NCBI RefSeq assembly: GCF_035989265.1
Contig: NZ_JAYKZX010000001.1
Location: 186,001-250,000 of the forward strand
Length of the DNA stretch: 64,000 bases
Source of the DNA: Sphingobium sp. HWE2-09
Lineage (GTDB): Bacteria > Pseudomonadota > Alphaproteobacteria > Sphingomonadales > Sphingomonadaceae
Direction of reading: 5' to 3'
The position numbers and the translations under genes are program-made. Below the pieces are notes generated by a model that was given only the letters and a program-made list of their open reading frames with translations, searched no databases and was not told the DNA's origin. Below, piece after piece: positions 63,443-64,000 of this stretch; position 1 is the first letter of the stretch, and every line of letters begins with the position of its first letter.

Positions 63443-64000
63443 CGCTTCCCACACCTGATTGAGAATTCGAGCAGCCATCGCTGCCTTGTCCTGCGGCAGA
63501 AACCGCCCATAATGCTTCGCCACCATATCCGGAGTATCCTGGATCGCATAGCTTGCCTGCTCGAATGATCCAGTCTGTTTCAGAATGTGGGTCGCCAGCA
63601 CATCCCGCACATTATGCGGGCCATGCGGAAGCAGCCCCTTGATCGCGCCCCGACCGGTATAGGGATTGAAGACGCCATAGCGTTGGACCACCAAACGCCA
63701 TGCCTCGTAGAAGGTGTTCTGATCATAGGACGCATCGCGGCTGGTCGTCTTCACCGTCTTCACGAAAAACGTGCCGGGATCGTCCGCCCCATTGAGCAGG
63801 ATGGCCCGATGCTTCTCGACATAAGCCTCAATATGATCATAGAGGCCGCCAAGGTCGGGGAGGAGCAGCCGGAAGGGTTTGCCTGCGAAGAAAGACGAGT
63901 GTGCGTTCTTGAAGGCTACTGCTGGTACAAGGACTTCCCAGCCCTGATCGCGATCGCTCCAGCGAATTTCGCCGCGCTTCATGGTTTCAAGCTGACGCTC
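63437..64000 (-). CDS. Tyrosine-recombinase-like protein 3, partial
   Basis: The gene is cut by the right window edge; the frame continues past the first in-window ATG (63982). About 187 residues are visible. The end has PHNVRDVLATHILKQTGSFEQAS, cited in part, and DTPDMVAKHYGRFLPQDK, where the His/Arg and the Tyr stand as in the last motifs of tyrosine recombinases. The rest has no close match that I recognise. It is convergent with integrase 2 and shares the terminator palindrome with it. Confidence 0.7.
   Translation of the reverse strand, partial: ERQLETMKRGEIRWSDRDQGWEVLVPAVAFKNAHSSFFAGKPFRLLLPDLGGLYDHIEAYVEKHRAILLNGADDPGTFFVKTVKTTSRDASYDQNTFYEAWRLVVQRYGVFNPYTGRGAIKGLLPHGPHNVRDVLATHILKQTGSFEQASYAIQDTPDMVAKHYGRFLPQDKAAMAARILNQVWEAA

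Overview
The window looks like a piece of a sphingomonad genome (Alphaproteobacteria, order Sphingomonadales; Sphingobium/Sphingomonas/Novosphingobium type). The evidence is high GC, two large TonB-dependent receptors, many Tat- or Sec-exported enzymes, an MprF/AcvB lysyl-phosphatidylglycerol locus, a HisKA_2 LOV kinase with a possible EcfG-type promoter, and conjugation genes of sphingomonad type. The species cannot be fixed from sequence reading alone.

Region 1 (1-12964) is an uptake and degradation cluster. It holds an AAHS-type MFS permease (cut by the window edge) next to a TonB receptor, a divergent MarR regulator with a palindromic operator between them, two Tat-exported DUF1838 proteins, a class C beta-lactamase-like hydrolase, a second TonB receptor, a Tat-exported flavin amine oxidase and a DUF3089 alpha/beta hydrolase. 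The substrate is unknown; an aromatic or terpenoid ester is a guess.

Region 2 (12974-20904) is a lysyl-phosphatidylglycerol and envelope locus: AcvB, MprF, a DUF2147 protein and a second single-domain VirJ/AcvB-like hydrolase on the minus strand. Divergent from these run a PDZ protein and an OmpR-type two-component system. Region 3 (20975-25732) has a small secreted Lys/Thr-rich peptide and a GH43-GH31 pair behind a LacI-type operator, probably for xylan or xyloglucan side chains. Region 4 (25847-32861) has a transglutaminase-like protein, a small outer-membrane barrel, a PRC-barrel protein, a LOV (blue-light) histidine kinase with its response regulator, a TetR regulator with its operator, and a MetE-like / SnoaL / IclR operon.

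Region 5 (33466-40067) is the most unusual part. A caspase-like protease (frameshifted at a C/G run) is divergent from an operon of an exported protein of unknown function, a caspase fused to a formylglycine-generating-enzyme-like domain, a beta-barrel protein and a papain-like (C1) protease. All members carry export signals, so this looks like an extracytoplasmic protease cassette.

Region 6 (40085-47455) starts with two identical IS630 elements in head-to-tail tandem sharing one TA. It continues with a partly decayed cluster of SDR, VOC, NTF2-like, monooxygenase and GlcG/HbpS genes and a LysR regulator. Region 7 (47547-51887) is decayed: a broken exported or cytoplasmic protein of unknown function, a subtilase (S8) with one frameshift and three in-frame ambers, HerA-ATPase and transposase remnants, and a truncated large serine recombinase that runs into a tRNA-fMet 3' end, an apparent island boundary.

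Region 8 (52292-64000) is a conjugative or integrative element: an HTH protein, IHF-beta, a RES/Xre toxin-antitoxin pair, a VirB1-like transglycosylase, a MobF relaxase (frameshifted), TraD, a ribbon-helix-helix protein and three tyrosine recombinases. The last two recombinases converge on a perfect 27-bp inverted repeat. No mating-pore genes, rRNA, intact tRNA or CRISPR array were seen.
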